Shown here in pieces: positions 34,226 to 46,363 of a stretch of DNA of 64,000 nt (its first letter is position 1; each line of letters opens with the position of its first letter). The DNA is from Hydrangea macrophylla. Its lineage: Eukaryota; Streptophyta; Magnoliopsida; Cornales; Hydrangeaceae. The notes beneath the pieces were generated by a model. That model saw only the letters and a list, made by a program, of their open reading frames with translations. It ran no database searches and was not told where the DNA came from. The position numbers and the translations under genes were made by a program. The stretch covers positions 44,513,736 through 44,577,735 of the forward strand of contig CM066995.1 of NCBI GenBank assembly GCA_033977485.1, read 5' to 3'.

Positions 34226-35240
34226 TCGGCCTTGATTCTTCTGTCCGACTGAGATTATGGAAATACGCTTTAATGTCCGACGAACTTCCTTTAAGGAAGG
34301 TTGCTAAATTCGGTCTTCCCATCTTGTTGCACCCCAGCAACTTAACTGGCCCGATGTCATATTCATACAAGACAGCATCGGCCATTTGCACACGTGCTAC
34401 AAATGGCTTGGTGTCTGCTCCAAATACTTCTACCTCGTCACCTCTCTAGAAAATCAACAACTGATAGAGCGTGGAGGGAATACAATAATTTGGGTGTATC
34501 CAATCCCGGCCTAGTAAAGCATTATAGGCAGCTGACGTTTCCACAATGAAAAAATCAGTCATGACCATTTTACTGCCACCGGTCAGTTCCAGGGGTAGGA
34601 TACCCTTTGTTCTTAAAGGTGCCCCCGTGAAGCTCTGGACATTCATCTCGGTCGAAATTAGCTCCGACTCAGATTTCTGCAAGATCCTCAACATAATTTC
34701 AGGCATAATGTTGATAGTGGACCCCCCATCAACAAGAATCCTATTTATTGGAACGCCCTCAATGTGCCCTTTCACATACAAGGGCTTCAGATGTTGTGAC
34801 ATCTGGTATGTTGGTTTTTCAAACACCACTTTGACTAGTGCGGTCTTCAATCCTTCCTTAGTCTGATGTCCTTTCGGCCTTAAGATAGTGATCTTAGGCC
34901 GATCGGTCTGGCTATCGGTGGCGTCTACATTTTTGCTTGTGGCTTCCACCACTTTAGGCTTAACGGTCTCTCCGCCGTTCCAAAAAACTTCTTCTATCAC
35001 GGTCAAATCTTTAGCTAGGCCTTCCACTACATCCCCTTCCATGGCCGATGGCTGGTCTGGCTTGGCCATAAAAGACATAGGTAGTGTGAATACCATGTTA
35101 GACGACAAGCCTAATGGAATAGTCCCGAATTGTATCAGCGAAAAACTTGAGTTCGACAGATCTCCATCAGACTCTACACTCATCTTGTCCGATGTAACCC
35201 CACCTTCCTGTGATTTTCCTTGTCGGACTCTTTCTTTTGG
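34179..35240 (-). pseudogene. Gypsy 1 protease region
   Basis: Same frame as gag. The segment 35183-34446 has the aspartic protease region with NRILVDGGSTINIMP (active site DGGS in place of DTGS/DSGA) and LLGRDWIH. TAG at 34446-34448 interrupts it, and 34391-34179 continues with YDIGPVKLLGCNKMGRP. It processes the polyprotein. The frame is lost after 34180 on the way to RT. Confidence 0.8.
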
Positions 35241-37757
35241 CTAGTCAGTAGCAATGTGCATCGCCCTAGTTGAGAGTCCTTGGTTATCGGACACCCGATT
35301 CAGGCGTTCTCGCTCGGCCTGTCTCATTCTCTGATATCTCCTTTTCTGGGACTTGCTATATTGTGGCCGTGCTGGGAATTTAGAATGCTCAGCTCTGTGC
35401 CACTTCTGATCTTCTACCTGAGGTGGTAACACCATTCTCGGGCTCCTGCCAGAGGTTGATGCCTGTATCTGAGGCCTTGGGATTATCTGGGAATTTCTTG
35501 CCCCCAGCCGGTCGGATTCGCTTGGGCCGACTCGTTGCACAAATGGATGTTTTGCCCGCCACTCGGGCTTGGCCTGACTTTGCCACATTATTGACAATCT
35601 CTCGTACACAGACTTTCTCGGGCTTGATTCTTGATATTCATGGCTTCTTGGCCTCTTGCTCGGGCTCGAGACTTCCTTCTTGACGTCAGCCTTACACCTC
35701 GGGCAAAGGCCTTGTTCGATTAATTCCAGCTGTCGGCGTAGATCAGCTATCAAATTGTCTGTGCTGGAACTAGCCGTTTCTTCTTCGGCCTTGTCAGCTT
35801 CCTTCTTCTACTCCAGATAGCTCCTCTGGAGGTCATGTATCGTTACCTTCGGCCCTTCGGTAGCCGAAATAGCGATTTGTTTTCCTTCCCTTTGTTTTGG
35901 CACAAGCTCTCCGTCGGACAAGTCTATCTTGGGTCTCGGCCTAGAAAGCTTGGTTAGGTCGGGCATAACTATGTTAGTACCAGTAATTTGTGGAAAAGGA
36001 TTTGCATCAATCCCCATGGCTTTGTCCGAGAATTTGAAGACTCCCTTCTCCACATTTTCCTGTATAAAATTGCGAAAAACAACACAATTGTTAGTAGAGT
36101 GCTTCCAAGAATTGTGCCATTTACAGTACTCTTTATTTTTCATGTCATCGGCCTTAGGGATCCGATGACCTTCACTTAGCTTGATTACTTTATCAGCCAA
36201 CAAGGCATCGAATATTTGATCAGCCATAGTTATATCAAAAGTGTAGTTTTTCCCCGCCTCGAATGCCATTTTCTTCGCAGCGGCGTTGTTGTTAACATGC
36301 TTATTCAAGGCGTTGCATACGATTGGCCGTTTACAGATCAACTCGGCCATATCGCATTCTGTTTCAAGATCGCACTCTGCCAAGTGGACCTCGTAATTAG
36401 GGTCTTTGTAATATGTTCCCTTGGAGGAGTTCTTCTTCTCCTGCTCATCCAAGAGAATACGCTCATAACGACCGGCCCTTGTAGCAAGCTCGAATAAGTC
36501 ACGGAAGTCAGTTCCCTCAAACCTCTTGTGATGTTCAAAGGACATGCCCCCCATGGCCATCTTTGCATACTCTTCTTCGGGCAAAACTGTCTTGCACCGA
36601 TATTTTGCCTTTCGGAAACGGGCTATGTAGGTTTCCACGGTCTCCCCTACTAGTTGCATCATCCTGGATAAATCTGCCAGCGATGTCTTGGGCTCAGTCC
36701 TATAGAACTGGCCATGAAATAGCTCTTCCATTCCCTGCCAAGTTAACACCGAATTGGCTGGGAGGTTAACGTACCACAAAAACGCCATGCCCGTTAGCGA
36801 GTTTGGGAATAGTCTTAGCTTTAATGGGTCACTGTGACCCACATGGCCGCATTGAACAATGAAACGGCCAATGTGCTCGACTGAAGACTGCTCACTCTCT
36901 CCAGAAAATAGAGTGAAATTTGGTACTTTGTACCCCTGAGGAAATATGACTTGGTCAATCTCAGGGGGGTACGGCCGTCTGTACGTCGGCCTCTCTAGTC
37001 TTCTCATAAACGGGCCATACTCTTCGTGTATGGCCGCCACCAGCTCTTCCCTATTGATGGGTTGTGGAGCCAAGGGTTGAACGTTCCTCATCGGAGGTAC
37101 CAACGGCGGCGGTTCGTGATGTTGATTATTATTGGCCTAATGGGGCCAAAATCCACCGTTGTTCCTCTGCCCCCCATGTGTATTACCTAGGGGCTGTGTG
37201 TGGCCGACTGAACTTTCAGTATGGCCTGTAGATCTACCAAAAATTGGTGTTGCTAATCCATTGGGATCGGTGACTACCACTACACTAGCCATACCGGTCT
37301 GTGACTCCGACTGCTTGCCTGAGCCATTACCATCCCTAAGATTCGGACAGACATAGGGCGGGTCTTTCGGCTTATCGGACCCAAGCAATGTGCCCGAGCC
37401 TGATCCGTTGACTTGTTCCCTGTTGCTTCCAGCCTTATAGGTTTCAACCAGCCTTCCGATTGCTTCCGTCAGGCGGTCCAATTTTATGTGGGTGGTCCTA
37501 GTTTCTAGGACCAGCTCAGCCTGACTTTTATGAACATCGGTCGTTTGATTCATGACCGATTTGAGATTGCCCATAGATCCTATGAGCGCGTTGTACTCCT
37601 GCCATATGGGCTCAACGTTAGCCCTCATGGCCTCTGAAATTGCCTCAAGGGTGACGCTGCCATCTTATGGAGAATGGCCGGTGCTTTCCTCCACAGGTGG
37701 GTCCATGGGAGGATCATCCTGGCCGTTCTTTGTCTGCTTATCTTTCTTCGGAGGCAT
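35241..37757 (-). pseudogene. Gypsy 1 gag
   Basis: Starts at ATG 37757 (MPPKKDKQTKNGQ). One frame runs to 35241 with stops TAA 37665, TAG 37137, TAG 35808 and TAG 35241 and no indel. The retrotransposon gag domain is at 37103-36400 (FLWYVNLPANSVLTWQGMEE and RFRKAKYRCKT). A non-canonical zinc knuckle CKWHNSWKHSTNNC lies near 36100, typical for Tat gag. The tail at 35753-35241 is basic with CPRCKADVKKE. Gag packages the RNA. ORFs on the opposite strand here are shadows. Confidence 0.88.
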
Positions 37758-37769
37758 GATTTGACACTG

Positions 37770-37793
37770 TTGGTCCCACCGGGCGTGCCAAAA
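37770..37793 (-). other. Primer binding site of gypsy element 1
   Basis: Directly inside the 5' LTR the minus strand reads TTTTGGCACGCCCGGTGGGA. TGG, the complement of a tRNA CCA end, is 3 bases in. I could not name the tRNA. The gag ATG is 13 bases further. Confidence 0.6.
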
Positions 37794-37841
37794 TGTTTGC
37801 TATGCAATTTGCTCGGGCGTGCCAGAACCAATCAGTGGTTC

Positions 37842-37882
<41 letters not shown>

Positions 37883-38916
37883 AAACTAATTTCCTATCCG
37901 CTTGTGTGAGTGATACACAAGGCTTTGATGAATCTAACTTCTAAACAGGGTGATTGTGTATAGTGAGTAGGAAAGTACCCTCACTGTAAGTTCTTTAGCA
38001 GTACTGAAGCGCACAAGCTAAAATGTATCAAGTTTAACAGGTAAACAAAATCACAAACGGTTTAATAAAACAGATTTTATTAAATGTTTGGAAAAACTAA
38101 ACAGATCTCAAGAACAAACCAGAATAAGACTGATTATTCAAAAGAACAAAAAGAAAATAACAAAAGGACATACCTATTTGCTATGAAGACTGAAAAACAT
38201 AAAGACTAAGAGTACTTTGAATGCTTCGAATGTGCTGTATGTATGCTGTTTCGAATGTGACGCGGAGTCCTTTGCTTGAATGGCCTGCCTCTTATTTATA
38301 GCGGCCTTATACGATTTTTACTTGGACAATAATTCCTTAACTTGCGCCCAAGCTGCTTAATTGATTGGCTGATTTGAAAAGATCCGTCTTCATCTCTGAT
38401 TATTACCTTATCCGTATGCTGATGAATCAATCCCTTCAATTTAGGGAACAGACGCCTAATCCAGCTGGCCATGTACAGATCCTTTCCTAAACGGACTCTT
38501 GTTTCCAAAACTTCCAAAGATGACGACATCCTGCCAGCTGTAGACAACACCGCCTTCACCTCAGAGTCAATCGGCCTCATCACTGATTCTCCTGGATGAA
38601 TCAGGCTCTACCTGTTTCCATGCCCGATTACCTTTTTTTAACCGCCCATGGCCAATCGGACTGTTACTTCCATCTTTCATTACGCGGTGTCCGATTGGAC
38701 TTCCTGTTGCTTTATTCCACCATCGGGCTCTTAACATGCTAGGTTATGTTTCCCCAGAGCCTGATAATCCTCACCCATATTCAATCTTTCAACCGGGCTC
38801 TCCCAACGGCTATACTTAAGTCCGATGAGTCATTGATTGCTTAGCCCGACCCCTCCTTCATTCAACTCCATGCAACTCGGGCTCCAAAACCATTTGACGG
38901 TTTTTGGGTGCAAACA
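37794..38916 (-). repeat. 5' LTR of gypsy element 1
   Basis: 1123 bp, with a longer GT microsatellite (37843-37875) than its partner. The promoter should lie in the U3 part, near the right end. A TATAAATA-like word occurs on the minus strand near 38293. Confidence 0.93.
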
Positions 38917-38921
38917 GGCGG

Positions 38922-39730
38922 GCTAGCTCGGGCTTGGGTGGAATGTTGATGGGTTTGGGAGTGTTGATCGGGCCGGGCTGGGTTTAGGATTTGAGGACCC
39001 TAAGCCTGTTCGTATGGGGTTAGGACCGGATTTTGGGCTTTTAGACTATTTAGTTTTTATAAAAAAAAATTATTTAATAAAAATAGAAATTAATTTAAAG
39101 TAACCCTGTACTTGTTTGTTTTAGTTAGCAAATGAAATAAAAAATACTTTTTGGATAAATGTTCTTTAAGGTTAATTTAATTGAATGGTTTTGAAATTTG
39201 CAAATGTACTATACATTCATTCAATTAATATAAATCATTTAAAGTTTAATTATTAATAGAATTAGGTGATTTGTAAAGTGACATAAATTGAAATTGAGTC
39301 ATTTAGAAAGTAGTCTAAATTGAATTAAGAGATTTAGAAAGTGATTTAAATGAAAGGTAACATAAATTTAAAGTGGTAAATCGGGCTTTGACGGGCTTGT
39401 TTAATGGGCCGGGTTGCCTCGGGCTCGGGCCAGACCGAGCTTTGAATGGAAGAGCACATAACTTGCCCAATTGTCTATGCACTTGGCCAGGCCTAACCCG
39501 AGGTACTGACTTTGGGCCAATTTTTTTGGTCGGGGGTCGCAAATCAAATGGTAAAACCTAAAATGTTACATTATGGTACTTAATAGTGCTTAGTTCATCC
39601 ATGTAAGCATTTAAATAAATAAAAAAAAATAGTGTCCAAGTTCATAACTAGGTGCCAAATTTTGTAATGTAGTGTTAACGACAGTTAGAATGTCATCCAA
39701 TGACGTGGACACACATAACTCTTCTTTACT
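38922..39730. other. Spacer with GGGCTCGGGC-rich repeat remnants
   Basis: GC-rich words (GGGCTCGGGC, GGGCCGGG) at 38918-38990 and 39368-39440 separated by AT-rich DNA. They look like the arms of an old dispersed repeat. No gene. Confidence 0.35.
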
Positions 39731-39955
39731 TTTAAATGGGGAATACTTGGGACACACCTAAAGACACGATTTTTGGAGCACAACGCACCAGATGTGTCTA
39801 TATCTCTTCTGTGATGTCACTATGGACAAACATAACTCTTTTTAATTTTAAATGGGTAATACTTGGGACACACTCAAAGATACAACTTTTGGAACAACGC
39901 AAAATAATGTCTATATCTCTCCTGTGATGTCATTGTTTTTAAGTGTCTTTGGGTG
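39731..39955. repeat. Tandem duplication, two units of about 116 bp
   Basis: Both units contain AATACTTGGGACACAC, GATAC/GACAC, TTTTGGA, AACGCA, TGTCTATATCTCT and CTGTGATGTCA. They are diverged by several substitutions and small indels. Confidence 0.85.
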
Positions 39956-39971
39956 TGTACGAATCTTTACT

Positions 39972-40213
39972 CATTTTAAATTAAAGAATGCACTTTTTGT
40001 TCATTATAAAATTGCTCGCTCACTGTTCACTTAACTCATCTATTGACTAATAGAGTGGGGGTTCATGATTTTATACCATTAATTAATCTCCAAAATTGCT
40101 CACCCATCTCATCTATTGGCTATTGGAGTGGAACAATTCCTACTCCATTAGCCAATGGATGAGTTGCGTGTGTAATTTTGGGGTGAACAAAAATACATTC
40201 CAAATTAAAAAAG
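39972..40213. mobile_element. Foldback MITE-like repeat, about 240 bp
   Basis: Left arm TTTAAATTAAAGAATGCAC..TTTTTGTTCA pairs imperfectly with right arm TGAACAAAAATACATTCC..AAATTAAA. The inner part repeats CTCATCTATTGGCTA and its inverse. TSD and superfamily not resolved. Confidence 0.5.
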
Positions 40214-40389
40214 TAAGATTTTGTATTGTTATTTGGAAGTTATCATTGACACATCATTCAGTATATTGTATCACAATTGGGTAACCAAATCGAGTGTCTC
40301 TAGCATAACTCAATTTTGTAACCTAGTTTCAAATTTTGTAACCTGTTTGACAAAAATTTGCAACTTTTTTGAGTGTATAGGACTAAAAT

Positions 40390-41409
40390 TGTCACGCCCC
40401 AAAATCCAAATTGGTGGATTTAAGGCACGTGACCGGCCACCAAGGCCTCATAACTTGTTCAGAGACTAGCGGAAGTAACATAATTAAATTTTATTACAAA
40501 TACAGATCATGAAGACCATAATATTACAAGTCATTCCATATTTGTTACATTCTGCTTGGCTAACTTGCGCCTTTAAATATTGCCTTTGAGAATTCCATTG
40601 GAATTACTCATGTTATTTAACTAGGTAGCTAGTATTTTAAGTTCTTCTTCCTCTATAGGTCTTCCTCAACCGGGTTATCTCCCACCTTCTTATACTTTTC
40701 ATCACCTGAAAGGGGTTAGAAAGATTTGGAGAGTGTGAGTAGAAGACTCAGTGAAATAATCATAATCCTGGATGATGTGTATAAAGAGAAATCTGTATAT
40801 CAGTGGTAAATGAGGTAAATATAACAATCGGTATATCGAGAGAGTAGAATATCATCAGGATAGATATAACGAATACATATTTAGAAGGTCAGATTACCAA
40901 CCACCCATTCACGTACTCATACATATTCATATACTGCAATAGCTAACTGATCAGAAGCACTCGTAGACCCAATAAGAAAGGTCAGCCAATTTTGGGCCAC
41001 TCGTAGATCCAATATGGATCATCCCACATAGGAGCTCGTAGATTCTTAATAGAATCAATATATAATCATATAAAATGGTGGTAATTGACATTTTGAATCA
41101 ATGAAATATTGAACTTACAATAACATCAAATAAAATAACCTCTTTCAGTGGAACGAATCGAAGTGTTCCAGAAAAAATGTAAGAATAACGATTTCATAAT
41201 TAAAATAAATTTGTTCAAGTAATCGAATAAGATTCACTCGTGAGGAGTTGAACCAGTAAAAGGGAAACGATCACTCACCTTGGTAGTTTAGGTTATTAAA
41301 GAACTTCTTTTGTAGGTAAGTTGTCCTCAAGCCCTATGCAATGCATTTGATAAAAACGGGAATATGTTTAGTCTAAGTTCAAGTATAGGGGTAAAGTTGT
41401 AAATATAAC
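40390..41409. repeat. LTR-like fragment, interrupted by the copia element
   Basis: Begins TGTCACGCCCCAAAATCC, a start shared by many plant gypsy LTRs, and has repeated ACTCGTAGA-CCAATA words. No coding sequence. At 41410 the copia element begins, and the sequence resumes at 49501. I could not find the far LTR end, so solo LTR and truncated LTR are both possible. Confidence 0.45.
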
Positions 41410-42358
41410 TGAAGGAAAAAGTGGTTTAAAGTTAGAGTTTAAACGCGCAGCGGAAATAGGTTAAGTTATAAAACTTTTGGTATTCCAGGATCTACTACTC
41501 GTCAATTCCATAGATGCGTACAAGGGGGTGCAAGAATTATACCTTAGTGTCTTGAACCCAATTCTGAAACTTTAACTTCCAGCAGCCTCCACTAGATGAT
41601 CTTCACCCTTATGACTCCTGCGGATGCCTGCCGGAAAGACTAGGGTTCGTGGGAACCCTAATAGAGAGGATAGGAAGGTTTTGGGAAGACTATGATAGTT
41701 TCTGCAGCTTCTGCGTATAAAAACGACGATCACTTACTTCCAGAACGCAGCTGCCCTATTTATAGATTTCCAGAACCGACCTAGACTTCGATCGATCGAA
41801 GTGACTTCGATCGATCGAACCTTATACAGGTGTTGATCGAAGTGCCCAAGATACCCAGGTGTTGATCTTCTATAGACCTCACTGATTGGTAAGTCAAAGC
41901 AGCCATATCCATAGTCTGTGTTCATAATCATCTCAAGATTGAGAACACGTACCTTATACAAGTTATGAGTTCCTATTGACTGTTGACAGCCTTAAGCGTC
42001 AATAGGAAAGCTCAGGTCCGTCAATGCACTATAAGCACTAGTATATCAACTAAGAGCTACACTCTAGTGATTGAGATTAATCACTCCATCCAATGGTAGT
42101 TAATTATGCTACAGTGTAGACCTGATGAGGTATCCAGTCTCATCATCCACTGTGATATATTCTAAGTATCAAAGAATAGTAATTCGTATCTCACTTGTGT
42201 GTATCTCATACACACACGAATTGTTTACTATGATACTTAAGGATAAAACAATCATCTCATGAAAGAAACATACACAATGAAAAGTAAAGCTGATATCAAT
42301 ATATTATAATGCTAATGTCTCATACATAAAGTAATGGTTTGAGGGCACAAACCCAACA
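41410..42358 (-). repeat. 3' LTR of the copia element, internally deleted
   Basis: 949 bp. It matches the other LTR up to about 41785 and from about 41849. The roughly 560 bases found between these points in the 5' LTR are replaced by about 60 bases. Both LTRs are made from one template, so the loss followed insertion. Confidence 0.92.
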
Positions 42359-42372
42359 AACTCCCACTTGCA
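42359..42372 (-). other. Polypurine tract of the copia element
   Basis: The minus strand reads GCAAGTGGGAGTT just before the LTR start TGTTGGG. It lies just past the end of the pol frame. Confidence 0.75.
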
Positions 42373-42373
42373 C

Positions 42374-45300
42374 TCACAACCATTCAGAACTACATCTAAG
42401 ACCTAGACTATCTAGATGACGATCAAATACCTTCTGTGGTAAGGCCTTTGTAAACGGATCAGCAAGATTGTCAGCGGTGGCAATCTTGGTGACAGTCACA
42501 TCTCCACGTTGAACTATATCTCGGATTAGGTGATATTTCCGCTCTACGTGCTTTCCCTTCCCGTGGTTCCTTGGCTCCTTGGACTGAGCCACTGCCCCAC
42601 TATTATCGCAGTATAGCGTAATAGGTGACAGCGACGCTGGTACCACCTCGAGTTCCATAAGGAACTTCTTGAGCCAAACAGCTTCCTTTGCAGCTTCACA
42701 AGCAGCCACATACTCAGCTTTTGTAGTTGAGTCTGCAATGCATTTCTGCTTAATGCTCCTCCAACTAACAGCACCACCTCCCAAGGTAAAGAGATGTCCG
42801 GATGTCGACTTTCTCGAATCTTTATCTGACATAAAGTCCGAGTCAGTGTATCCTACTGGAATTAACTCACTACCGCCGTACATAAGCATGTAATCTTTAG
42901 TTCTTCTCAAGTACTTAAGAATGTGCTTAACGGCTGTCCAGTGCTCTGGACCAGGATTCGATTGATACCTGCTAACCATGCCAACGGCAAAGCAGATATC
43001 TGGTCTAGTGCATAACATCGCATACATGAGACTTCCCACTGCCGAGGCATAGGGAATTCCTGCCATGCGATTCCTCTCCTCTTGTGTCTTTGGACACTGG
43101 TCCTTGGAGAACGCTAAACCATGCCTGAAAGGTAACAAACCTTTCTTCGAATTATCCATTGGAAACCTAGTTAGCACTTTCTCGATATAACCAGCTTGAG
43201 ATAATCCCATTATCTTTCGCTTGCGATCCCGAAAGAGCTTTATCCCAAGAATATAGCTCGCCTCTCCTAGATCCTTCATATCGAAAGTACTAGCTAGCCA
43301 AACCTTGACCGTTGACAGCGCCGCTACATCATTCCCAATGAGTAGAATGTCGTCAACGTAAAGCACAAGAAAAGCCACTACTTTTCCTTCACATTTCTTG
43401 TATACACAAGGCTCATCCAGATTCTGTATGAAACCAAACGACTTGACCGCTTGGTCAAATTGGATGTTCCAACTTCTGGATGCCTGCTTAAGCCCATAAA
43501 TGGACTTTTGAAACTTGCATACCAAGTTACCTTTCCGACCAGCTATGAACCCTTCTGGTTGTTGCATATAGATGTCCTCCTCAAGATTGCCATTCAAGAA
43601 TGCAGTCTTGACGTCCATCTGCCAGATTTCATAATCTAGGCATGCAGCAATGGATAAGAGTATTCTGATGGACTTGAGCATGGCTACCGGCGAGAAGGTT
43701 TCCTCATAGTCAATGCCCTCCCTCTGAGTATAGCCTTTCGCCACAAGCCTTGCCTTAAAGGTCTCAACCTTTCCATCAGATCCTCTTTTCCTCTTATAGA
43801 CCCACTTGCAGCCAATGGGTTTAATATTGGTTGGAAGTTCTACAAGATGCCAGACCTGATTGGAATCCATAGATTCCAATTCAGCCTTCATAGCTTTAAT
43901 CCAATGAGCTGAATCAACATCAACCATTGCCTCTTCGTAAGTGGTAGGATCAGATTCAGATTCTATGGAGACAGCTTCAAAAACTTCTCTTAAGAACATG
44001 TATCTATCAGGCTGGCTGATAATCCTCCCACTACGACGAGGTACCGGTGCGGAAATGGGTGAAGAAGTGGTATTTTCTTGATTTTCATCGTTATCAACTG
44101 CGGGTTGGACTGAGGGCTCTCCTTCTATCTCTCTAAGATCTATCCTTCCCTTAGGTTTATGGTTCATGATATAATCATCCTCCAAGAAAACAGCATTTGT
44201 ACTAACAAACACTTTCTGTTCTCTTGGATCATAAAAATACCATCCATAAGTACCCTTTGGATATCCTACGAAGTAACATACTTCCGATCTAGAATCCAAC
44301 TTGCTCATCTTTCCTTTTAGCACATGTGCCGGACACCCCCATATCCGGAGATGTTGCAAAGAAGGCTTGCGCCCAATCCACATCTCTCGTGGTGTCCTGG
44401 GAACAGATTTGCTTGGTACTAGATTTAGTATGTACGCAGCGGTTTCCAAAGCATAACCCCAAAGGAATAATGGCAACTCCGAGTAACTCATCATCAACCT
44501 AGTCATGTCTAAAAGAGTCCGATTCCTTCTCTCCGCTACACCGTTCTGCTGAGGCGTACCAGGTGCAGTCAACTGTGACAGAATCCCATTCTGTACGAGG
44601 TGATCAATAAACTCATTAGAGAGGTACTCGCCACCTCGATCAGATCGAATGGCCTTGATATGTGTACCCAATTGCTTCTCCACTTCAGCCCTAAACTCTT
44701 TGAACTTTTCAAAGGATTCAGACTTGTGCTGCATTAGGTACACATATCCATACCTGGAGTGGTCATCAGTAAATGTTATGAAATACTCATAACCACTCCT
44801 TGCTCTAATATTTATTGGTCCACACACATCAGTATGAACTAATTCCAACAATGCATCGGTTCTATTTCCCTTTGTAGGAAAGGGCCTTTTGGTCATCTTA
44901 CCCTCTAAACAAGACTCGCAGACTTCCACTGGTTCTAAAACCAAATCGCCTAAGATCCCTTCTTTGACTAGTCTGCCAATCCTATTTAGATTGATATGGC
45001 CAAGCCTCATGTGCCAAAGCCTTGTTGGATTAGTGGAAGGTCTCTTTCTTTTAGATGGTATATTAACCACTGAGTTATTAAGTTCCATGCAAGAGTCTTT
45101 AGAAATATTGGGAGTAATCACATACAAACCATTTGATTTAACACCAGAACATATAAAAGAACTATTTCTTTTAATCACAACTTCAGTTCCAAAATGAAAA
45201 GAATAACCATTATTCGATAAATTAGAAACTGAAATTAAATTACGTCTCATTGAAGGGACGTAAAGTACATCTGATAAAATCAAAATTTTATTGTCTAGAA

Positions 45301-45847
45301 ATTCTAAAACTATGACTCCTATAGCAACCGCAGAAACGGTTGCGCTAGAACCTAGAGTAAGTACGATTTCCCCATCACTGCACCTCCTGGTTGATCTGAA
45401 CCCCTGCAATGAATTACAGATATGGTTAGTCGCACCAGAATCAATGCACCAAGTGTTTGAAGTATCCGTAATAAAACTTACTTCAATCACATGTGATTCA
45501 ATCATACCTTGAACTCTTGTAGCTAAGAATTCTGGACAGTTCCTCTTCCAGTGGCCCTTCTCTCCGCATTGGAAACATTTTCCTTTGCCTTGGCCACCCA
45601 CCTTCCCTTTGCCCTTACCTTTTCCCTTAGATTTTGCAATCTTAGGGACTGGTCCAACACTTGAACCACCAGTACCAGCCTTCTTCTTCCCTTTCTTTCC
45701 TTTCGGTGTAGATCGGGAAGAGGAAGCGCTTTTCTCAACGTTCAAAACGTTGACCCCAGGTTTGATCACCCCTTCCGCTGCCAAAAGAGAACTCATCAAT
45801 TCGCTCATTGAAAAATTCATTTGATTCATATTATAGTTAAGTTTAAA
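42374..45847 (-). CDS. Copia gag C-terminus and Pol (PR-INT-RT-RH), open
   Basis: 1151 codons from Met 45829, open to the TAA at 42374. Zinc knuckle [14 protein letters not shown] (about residue 86-99), protease [11 protein letters not shown] (about 127), GAG-pre-integrase [15 protein letters not shown]. The integrase core has HTDVCGP, SDRGGEY and [10 protein letters not shown] (D, D, E). RT has [10 protein letters not shown] (about 830). RNase H has [19 protein letters not shown] and [11 protein letters not shown] near the end. The length fits a complete copia Pol. The part before the zinc knuckle is the end of gag; the true start is in the upstream segment, from which a single TAA separates it in the same frame. 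Confidence 0.9.
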   Translation of the reverse strand, partial: FKLNYNMNQMNFSMSELMSSLLAAEGVIKPGVNVLNVEKSASSSRSTPKGKKGKKKAGTGGSSVGPVPKIAKSKGKGKGKGKVGGQGKGKCFQCGEKGHWKRNCPEFLATRVQGMIESHVIEVSFITDTSNTWCIDSGATNHICNSLQGFRSTRRCSDGEIVLTLGSSATVSAVAIGVIVLEFLDNKILILSDVLYVPSMRRNLISVSNLSNNGYSFHFGTEVVIKRNSSFICSGVKSNGLYVITPNISKDSCMELNNSVVNIPSKRKRPSTNPTRLWHMRLGHINLNRIGRLVKEGILGDLVLEPVEVCESCLEGKMTKRPFPTKGNRTDALLELVHTDVCGPINIRARSGYEYFITFTDDHSRYGYVYLMQHKSESFEKFKEFRAEVEKQLGTHIKAIRSDRGGEYLSNEFIDHLVQNGILSQLTAPGTPQQNGVAERRNRTLLDMTRLMMSYSELPLFLWGYALETAAYILNLVPSKSVPRTPREMWIGRKPSLQHLRIWGCPAHVLKGKMSKLDSRSEVCYFVGYPKGTYGWYFYDPREQKVFVSTNAVFLEDDYIMNHKPKGRIDLREIEGEPSVQPAVDNDENQENTTSSPISAPVPRRSGRIISQPDRYMFLREVFEAVSIESESDPTTYEEAMVDVDSAHWIKAMKAELESMDSNQVWHLVELPTNIKPIGCKWVYKRKRGSDGKVETFKARLVAKGYTQREGIDYEETFSPVAMLKSIRILLSIAACLDYEIWQMDVKTAFLNGNLEEDIYMQQPEGFIAGRKGNLVCKFQKSIYGLKQASRSWNIQFDQAVKSFGFIQNLDEPCVYKKCEGKVVAFLVLYVDDILLIGNDVAALSTVKVWLASTFDMKDLGEASYILGIKLFRDRKRKIMGLSQAGYIEKVLTRFPMDNSKKGLLPFRHGLAFSKDQCPKTQEERNRMAGIPYASAVGSLMYAMLCTRPDICFAVGMVSRYQSNPGPEHWTAVKHILKYLRRTKDYMLMYGGSELIPVGYTDSDFMSDKDSRKSTSGHLFTLGGGAVSWRSIKQKCIADSTTKAEYVAACEAAKEAVWLKKFLMELEVVPASLSPITLYCDNSGAVAQSKEPRNHGKGKHVERKYHLIRDIVQRGDVTVTKIATADNLADPFTKALPQKVFDRHLDSLGLRCSSEWL

Positions 45848-46363
45848 TTAAGCGAATGAAGTCGACAGGGAATTGAGGATCATATCAACTTGGGTCTGTG
45901 CATCGATGTTGGCACCTAGGGTCTCCAGCTCGTTTAAATAACCAATCATTTTTAAAACATGTTCCTTGACTGGAGTCCCTTCCGACATCTTTGCACTCAT
46001 TATCTTTTGCATGGCTACCTGTCTGGCAGGCCTGCCATGCTCCCCAAACATCTTTTTCAGGGATGTGATAATGTCACTGGCAGAATCATTCGATTGGAAT
46101 TGGTATTGCAACACACCAGCCATTGAGGCCAGAATATAGCAACGAGCCATTCCATTCGACTTCTTCCATTTGTCGAACTCGCGTCTGGCAGTTGCCGTAG
46201 CATTTGCCGCGGGTTCTTCAGGGCTTGGGGTGGTGAGGAGATATATGTGATCCTCCGCAGTTAAAACGATGTCAAGGTTACGTTTCCATTCAGTGTAGTT
46301 ATTTCCAGTTAACTTGTTTTGAGTGAGTATGGTAGCAAGTGGACTAAATGCAGATCCAGACAT
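45848..46363 (-). pseudogene. Copia gag N-terminal part, cut by one stop
   Basis: Starts MSGSAFSPLATILTQNKLTG at 46363. The UBN2-type gag domain follows with YTEWKRNLDIVL and LKKMFGEHGRPARQVAMQK. TAA at 45848-45850 ends it, and the same frame continues beyond as [13 protein letters not shown]. Related elements usually have a sense codon here, so one C-to-T change (CAA to TAA) would explain it. The rest of the polyprotein shows no break. Confidence 0.85.

Larger units (their letters stand above)
25966..38916 (-). mobile_element. Ty3/gypsy retrotransposon, Tat type, complete with both LTRs
   Basis: 12.95 kb between LTRs that both start TGTTTGCTATG and end GGTGCAAACA on the plus strand. TSD GGCGG at 25961-25965 and 38917-38921. 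The coding strand is minus, so the right LTR is the 5' LTR. Order: gag, protease, RT, RNase H, a second archaeal-type RNase H, integrase, then an extra gene on the opposite strand before the 3' LTR. Dual RNase H plus an antisense extra ORF are features of the Tat lineage (Ogre, Retand, Grande). By eye the LTRs differ at roughly two dozen positions in 1.1 kb, about 2 percent. All genes are broken. Confidence 0.93.

Noticed and set aside
30605..37628. TAG codons as programmed readthrough or an altered genetic code
   Set aside because: Two TAA codons, a frameshift and the broken antisense gene point to decay. Kept only as an alternative in the findings.
38918..39000. GC-rich block as a CpG island or promoter
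   Set aside because: It has repeated GGGCTCGGGC words like a dispersed repeat, with no gene next to it.
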